Source: Metabacillus sp. B2-18 (lineage in GTDB: Bacteria; Bacillota; Bacilli; Bacillales; Bacillaceae). Taken from it: a stretch of 64,000 nucleotides of DNA. The notes below the pieces were generated by a model. That model was not told the origin of the DNA. It ran no database searches and saw only the letters and a program-made list of their open reading frames with translations. The translations under genes were made by a program, and so were the position numbers. The stretch is taken from contig NZ_CP088245.1 in the NCBI RefSeq assembly GCF_021117275.1, positions 1,277,501 through 1,341,500 of the forward strand, read 5' to 3'. Below are positions 59,683-64,000 of this stretch, piece by piece (the stretch's first letter is position 1; each line of letters starts with the position of its first letter).

Positions 59683-60374
59683 ATGAATAATTATACCGTT
59701 TTAGTAGTAGATGATGATAAAGAAATACGTGAAGCAATTGAAATATACTTGAGAAATGAAGGCATGACTGTGTTATTGGCAAAGGATGGCGTTGAGGCAA
59801 TTGAGTGTTTACAGGAAAACGAAGTTCATTTAATTGTTTTAGACATTATGATGCCGAGAATGGATGGAATTTCTGCGACTTTTAAAATACGTGAAAAGAA
59901 AAATATCCCAATTATATTTTAAGTGCTAAAAGTGAGGACACTGACAAGATCTTAGGATTACAGGTAGGGGCTGACGACTATGTTACAAAGCCATTTAATC
60001 CTCTCGAACTTATTGCAAGAGTGAAATCACAGCTTAGAAGATATGTAAAACTAGGTCATTTTGAAGGAAGAAATCAATTAATTGATCTTAATGGTTTAAT
60101 GATCGATCAAGAAGCAAAAGAAGTGACGGTAAATGGAGAAGCAGTAAAATTAACTCCAATTGAATATAAAATTGTGGAACTATTAATGGTAAACGCAGGT
60201 CGAGTGTTTTCTATTTCTGAAATTTATGAAAAGGTATGGCAGGAGCCTTGCTATAATGCGGAAAATACCGTGGCTGTGCATATTCGTAAAATTAGAGAAA
60301 AAATCGAAATCGACCCTAAAAATCCTAGATATTTAAAGGTGGTATGGGGCATTGGATACAAGATGGAAAAATAG
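59683..60374 (+). pseudogene. OmpR-family response regulator, frameshifted in the receiver domain
   Basis: The first frame encodes the receiver start (VLVVDDDKEIREAIEIYL; phospho-acceptor Asp54 in VLDIMMPRMDG) and stops after KNIPIIF at about 59922. The next frame continues exactly where the family continues (LSAKSEDTDKILGLQVGADDYVTKPF) and runs through the OmpR winged helix (LTPIEYKIVELLMVNAGRVFS ... GIGYKMEK) to 60374. Adding one T to the T4 run before TAAGTGC (59917-59920) restores about 231 aa. Everything else is intact, including the 23-base overlap with the kinase gene, so a sequencing error is as likely as a true mutation. Start ATG 59680 or 59683 behind AAAGGAGG. Confidence 0.85.
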
Positions 60375-62556
60375 GATCATCCTAATCTTATGGCTTGTTT
60401 TATTTACTTATGGAGTAAGTGGTGTATTAACAGCACTATTAAATGATCAAGACTATATGAAAACAAGCTACTTTAAAACCTCGCAATATAAAGATACGGT
60501 GGGCACTTATGTTAGCTATCTACATGCGTTTGAAATAGATTATCAAACAAAGGAAGATATGAAAAAGGCTATTACCGTATCAAAGGAAGAAATAGATGAG
60601 CATCGTTTCATGTATGGTGAATTGTCCGATCAGATTAGTAGCATAGAGCAACAATATGTATCAAGGATTCAAGAAGCACAGGCTAATAATAATCAAGATC
60701 AAGCAGATTTGTATATTAAAGAAAGAGATGCAAAAATAGCGGACATTACGAAAAATTTTGAAAGTGATGAGTACGTTGAAGAAAAAATTAGAAAAGAAAA
60801 AGCACAAAGAGTAGATGAGTACTATAAAGAGCTGGCAACATACCGGCAGGATTTTCGTATTTATGATGAGGCTTTTTCTTATTACTTGGTAAATACCTCA
60901 ACTGGAGAGATTTATACAAATCTACCTACGAAGGATCAAGAAGAAGTAGACAAGTATATGTCATCAGATAAAATGCTTCATATTGATCAATTTCCTTCAA
61001 AAAGTAATGGCTATTTAGATATAGCTGAGCTTTCGTTTATATATGGATACGAAGATCTTATTTCTGAAGATCAAGCAAATTCTTTGTATGAAGGGAAAAT
61101 CGGTCTTCGAGAAGGAGTTTCAAGTTCTAATGCCATAATGGTTTCATATGAGCAATATGATCAACAAAGAAAGTTATTTTGGATCTATACAATTGGTTCA
61201 ATTGTGGCATTTTTTGTTAGTTTATTTATAGGTAGAAAAATACAAATTTTAAATAAAATAAGTTCTCATAAATTACGAGAAACTTATAATAGACTTCCAC
61301 TTGATCTAGCAGTTACTCTCTCAGGAATCACAGTAATAATTTCACTAGTATTTATTACAGACTTTCCAAATTTATACAACTATTACACGTTTAGAGATGT
61401 ATTAAATCAACTCTTTATCATGAGTGTATTTCTTGGGTTAACAATTATCCAATTGATTTTCTTATTTCCAATTGTAAAAGATTTATCTAAAAACAGAGAA
61501 ATCCTAAGAAAAACAATGACTGGGAGACTTTTAAAAATTGTAAAAGAAGCTTTTTATAACCGTCGAGTTGGAACTCAAGTATTACTTCTTTTAGGGTTTG
61601 TTTATCTGTTTGGTCTTGGAGCAGGTCCGATTTTTATTGAACCTGAATTTATGATTGCATATGTTCCAGCATTTTTCATTATTGGTATTCCTGTTTTTAT
61701 TATGATCGTAAGAAAAGTTGGATATTTTAATAAAATTACCCGCAATGCACGTGCTCTTGCTTCTGGTCAATTTGAACCAGATTTAAAAGTGGCTGGGAAA
61801 TCTGTACTTGCAAAATTAGCGGAAGATATAAATACAATGAAGCATGGAGTGAAAACATCACAAAAAGCGCAAGCGAAAAGTGAGAGGTTAAAAACGGAAC
61901 TAATTACAAATGTTAGTCATGATTTGAGAACACCTCTAACTTCCATCATTACGTATTCAGAGTTGTTAAAAAATCCAGAGTTAACTGAAGATGAACGTAG
62001 CACATATATTGAAATCATTGACCGGAAATCTAAAAGGTTAAAAGTGTTAATTGACGATTTATTTGAAGCATCGAAAATGGCAAGTGGCAATATTGAACTA
62101 TCAAAAACGAAGGTGGATATTGTTCAACTTCTTCAACAATCATTGGCAGAATATAATGAAACAATCCAGGCGTCTACAATCCATTTTAGAATTTCAAATC
62201 CAGATTCACCTGTTTATGCTTTTATCGACGGACAAAAGTTATGGAGGGTATTTGATAACTTAATTGGTAACATTCTTAAATATTCGCTTGAGCATACTCG
62301 TGCTTATATAGGTATAAAAGAAGCTAATAGTCAAATCACCATTAGCTTTAAAAACATCTCAAAATATGAGCTTAGTGATGATGTGGATGAATTATTTGAA
62401 CGTTTTAAGCGAGGAGATACTTCACGTCATACAGATGGATCTGGATTAGGACTTGCTATTGCCAAATCGATTATAGATTTACATGAAGGACATTTAGATA
62501 TTGATGTTGATGGTGATTTGTTTAAAGTTACCATTTTATTAGAAAAAATAGAATAA
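60352..62556 (+). CDS. Membrane sensor histidine kinase, partner of the response regulator
   Basis: 734 aa. A first membrane helix (about 7-27) is followed by an extracellular sensor of about 240 residues containing a long Lys/Glu/Gln-rich coiled coil (about 65-160), then membrane helices at about 275-295, 322-342, 353-375, 402-422 and 430-450. HAMP-like linker residues precede a HisKA domain (NVSHDLRTPLTSIITY, His523) and a HATPase domain (N-box NLIGNILKYS, GSGLGLAIAKS). No other start before the first helix exists, so TTG 60352 is used, overlapping the regulator gene by 23 bases. It resembles the multi-TM VanS/YclK-like kinases; the signal is unknown. Confidence 0.85.
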   Translation: MDTRWKNRIILILWLVLFTYGVSGVLTALLNDQDYMKTSYFKTSQYKDTVGTYVSYLHAFEIDYQTKEDMKKAITVSKEEIDEHRFMYGELSDQISSIEQQYVSRIQEAQANNNQDQADLYIKERDAKIADITKNFESDEYVEEKIRKEKAQRVDEYYKELATYRQDFRIYDEAFSYYLVNTSTGEIYTNLPTKDQEEVDKYMSSDKMLHIDQFPSKSNGYLDIAELSFIYGYEDLISEDQANSLYEGKIGLREGVSSSNAIMVSYEQYDQQRKLFWIYTIGSIVAFFVSLFIGRKIQILNKISSHKLRETYNRLPLDLAVTLSGITVIISLVFITDFPNLYNYYTFRDVLNQLFIMSVFLGLTIIQLIFLFPIVKDLSKNREILRKTMTGRLLKIVKEAFYNRRVGTQVLLLLGFVYLFGLGAGPIFIEPEFMIAYVPAFFIIGIPVFIMIVRKVGYFNKITRNARALASGQFEPDLKVAGKSVLAKLAEDINTMKHGVKTSQKAQAKSERLKTELITNVSHDLRTPLTSIITYSELLKNPELTEDERSTYIEIIDRKSKRLKVLIDDLFEASKMASGNIELSKTKVDIVQLLQQSLAEYNETIQASTIHFRISNPDSPVYAFIDGQKLWRVFDNLIGNILKYSLEHTRAYIGIKEANSQITISFKNISKYELSDDVDELFERFKRGDTSRHTDGSGLGLAIAKSIIDLHEGHLDIDVDGDLFKVTILLEKIE

Positions 62557-62559
62557 CAA

Positions 62560-62598
62560 ATAGTCAGCTCCGGAAAGGGGCTGACTATAATTTTTTTC
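62560..62598 (+). terminator. Terminator after the two-component operon
   Basis: ATAGTCAGC-TCC / GG-GGCTGACTAT arms with a short loop, then AATTTTTTT. Confidence 0.92.
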
Positions 62599-62694
62599 CT
62601 TACAATATTTTAACTGGTCACTTACTTATTCTTTACATTCATATATTAAAATTTAAGTACCCACTTTTTCTAAATGTTGTTTTGGAGGTGTTTT

Positions 62695-63480
62695 ATGCGG
62701 GAAAGTATCATCTTTATCCATGGCTTAACTGGCACAAAGCGTGCATTTAAGAAACAAATAGAGTACTTTAATCAGGATTATCATACTTATACATATGATT
62801 TACTTGGTCATGGAGAACATATAGGAAAACATGTTCATTTTACTTTGGATAATTTAGTAAAACAATTAGAAGAATTTTATAATCAAAATGGCATAAAGGA
62901 AGCCCATATTTGTTCCTTAAGCTATAGTTGTTATCCAAGTGCTATATTTGCAAACAAATGGAAAAAGCGAGTGAAAAGCTTGTGCTTTATAGGTGGACAT
63001 TATAATGCACCTTCCAGGCTATTAGATGTTCTTCGATTTTATTGGGAAACTCGTAATGAAGATTACGATACATGGCTGAAAAAATATTCTAATGATCTTT
63101 ACCCTAAAGAAAGCATACTAGATCCTTATTCAGCTATTTCTAAAAAAATCTACTATAAGTTCGGGTTAAAGTTAGATGATCAAATTTTAAGAAATGCTAT
63201 AGGGCATCGCCTGAATTATGACTTGAGAAGCCAATTAGCAGGTTTTTCGATCCCGGTGTTATGGGTAATGGGTGAGCATGATAGTTTATATAAATCCACG
63301 TTAACTGAATTGAAAAGTATTATTCCCCACGTGATTTATAAGGAAATAAGGCATGCTGGTCATGCTGCAAATTTGTTCAGACCAAGTTGTTTTAGAGAGG
63401 TATACGAGAACTTTTTAGTTCACCATACAATGGAAAAAACGAACCAACAAAAAATGCTTAACATCATATCATCATGTTAA
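62695..63480 (+). CDS. Alpha/beta hydrolase with an atypical nucleophile elbow
   Basis: 261 aa. The fold is indicated by IIFIHGLTGTKRAF (oxyanion HG) near residue 5 and YDLLGHGEH near 34. The nucleophile elbow reads S-L-S-Y-S (residues 74-78, Ser76 presumed nucleophile) in place of the normal G-x-S-x-G. The acid is Asp196 in GEHDSLYK, and the base is probably His223 in HAGHAANLF. GGAGGTG upstream fixes ATG 62695. The substrate is unknown. Hairpin at 63451 overlaps the stop codon. Confidence 0.82.
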   Translation: MRESIIFIHGLTGTKRAFKKQIEYFNQDYHTYTYDLLGHGEHIGKHVHFTLDNLVKQLEEFYNQNGIKEAHICSLSYSCYPSAIFANKWKKRVKSLCFIGGHYNAPSRLLDVLRFYWETRNEDYDTWLKKYSNDLYPKESILDPYSAISKKIYYKFGLKLDDQILRNAIGHRLNYDLRSQLAGFSIPVLWVMGEHDSLYKSTLTELKSIIPHVIYKEIRHAGHAANLFRPSCFREVYENFLVHHTMEKTNQQKMLNIISSC

Positions 63481-63487
63481 GTGTTTT
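63451..63487 (+). terminator. Terminator overlapping the end of the alpha/beta hydrolase gene
   Basis: AAAATGCTTAACAT / ATGTTAAGTGTTTT arms with a 9-base loop; the stem includes the stop codon. Confidence 0.7.
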
Positions 63488-63708
63488 ATGAATGAAAAAT
63501 ATATTCTTACCAATCGACAAAAAATGACATATACTAATAGAAGGCGCTTTCTTTCTGCCAATGATATGAAAATAAGATCAAAAACATATGATTAATCTCA
63601 TATAGATATCAATTTCAAACATTTTTAATGAAATTCCATTAAAAAGATGATATGATAGAATTATCTTAATATTTAATAGAATAATAAATTCTAAGGGAAG
63701 GTGACATA

Positions 63709-64000
63709 ATGACAGCAAGAACTGAAATAAATGACAGCAGTCTTCCGTTACGTCGTGATGTGAAATCACTAGGACATATTCTAGGAGAAATTATTGTTCA
63801 TCATGGGGGAACGGAGCTACTTGATAAAGTTGAAAAGTTAAGGATGATGGCGAAATCGCTTCGAAATAACTTTGACGAGCAAACATATAAGGAACTAAAG
63901 GAAGAAATTTTAAACCTGGATGCACCTATGCGAAAACAAGTTATTCGTGCCTTTTCAATTTATTTCCATCTAATTAATGCCGCAGAATCTAATCACCGAA
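63709..64000 (+). CDS. ppc: Phosphoenolpyruvate carboxylase, N-terminal part (cut by window edge)
   Basis: From ATG 63709, preceded by AAGGGAAGGTGA, the frame stays open to the window end (97 codons). It reads LPLRRDVKSLGHILGEIIVHHGGTELLDKVEKLR and ends with FSIYFHLINAAESNHR, the conserved N-terminal helix of bacterial PEP carboxylase (FxxYFxLxNxAExxHR). The enzyme carboxylates PEP to oxaloacetate for anaplerosis. The catalytic domain lies beyond the window. Confidence 0.9.
   Translation, partial: MTARTEINDSSLPLRRDVKSLGHILGEIIVHHGGTELLDKVEKLRMMAKSLRNNFDEQTYKELKEEILNLDAPMRKQVIRAFSIYFHLINAAESNHR

Overview
The window is AT-rich DNA from a spore-forming Bacillaceae bacterium (Bacillus/Metabacillus/Cytobacillus-like). 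The evidence is strong AAGGAGG-type ribosome binding sites, frequent GTG/TTG starts, a gerA-type germinant receptor operon, a Bacillus-type puc (purine catabolism) gene set, a proline T-box leader and coat-F-like DUF3231. All calls come from reading the sequence; no database search was run.

Layout. 1-1.9 kb: end of a hexuronate operon (uxaB fragment, uxaC). 2.0-2.3 kb: a CstR persulfide-sensing repressor with its own operator but no sulfur genes beside it. 2.3-2.9 kb: a non-coding composite repeat. 3.0-7.0 kb: germination receptor operon A-C-(73 aa protein)-B. 7.2-23.4 kb: a large urate degradation locus containing a urate/xanthine permease, OHCU decarboxylase, uricase, HIU hydrolase, a PAS sensor kinase, PucR (minus strand), allantoate amidohydrolase, ureidoglycine aminotransferase, an amidase, a fumarylacetoacetase-family protein, a broken allantoin permease, allantoinase and a gamma-glutamyltransferase-family acylase resembling oxamate amidohydrolase. 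23.5-26.7 kb: STAS-less SulP transporter, Lrp regulator and a pair of half-size chromate transporters. 26.7-28.1 kb: gene graveyard with a decayed aldo/keto reductase, a 52-bp tandem repeat array of about 16 units and a decayed SorC-like regulator. 28.1-36.9 kb: DDAH-like amidinohydrolase; a sugar ABC importer, LacI regulator and oligo-1,6-glucosidase; an MBL hydrolase and TetR regulator with tandem operators. 37.2-42.6 kb: MATE pump, T-box-controlled proBA, HAD phosphatase, YwbE. 42.8-47.9 kb: DUF3231, DUF2935, an SRPBCC/ArsR pair, GMP reductase and hypotheticals. 48.1-50.1 kb: lipoprotein, glutathionylspermidine-synthase-like ligase (frameshifted) and DUF350. 50.1-50.6 kb: second copy of the composite repeat. 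50.9-54.8 kb: TPR/dynamin-like GTPase and a SepM/YlbL PDZ-Lon protease. 55.1-59.3 kb: minus-strand Gfo/Idh/MocA, ThuA, Gfo/Idh/MocA and LacI cluster. 59.7-62.6 kb: two-component system whose response regulator is frameshifted. 62.7-64 kb: alpha/beta hydrolase and the start of PEP carboxylase.

How the genes work together. The puc locus reads as a nearly complete route: urate -> 5-hydroxyisourate -> OHCU -> allantoin -> allantoate -> ureidoglycine -> oxalurate + glycine. The amidase and the GGT-family acylase are positioned to continue oxalurate -> oxamate -> oxalate, and the FAH-family protein could supply glyoxylate for the transaminase. The last steps are inference. The allantoin permease is disrupted while urate uptake and the enzymes are intact, suggesting urate rather than external allantoin is the current substrate.

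Three genes carry frame-disrupting changes: the permease (internal deletion), the response regulator (one base short in a T run) and the GSP-synthase-like ligase (one base short in an A run). The last two may be sequencing errors. The window is also rich in non-coding repeats: two copies of a roughly 500-bp composite element, a 52-bp array and two different 21-bp arrays.
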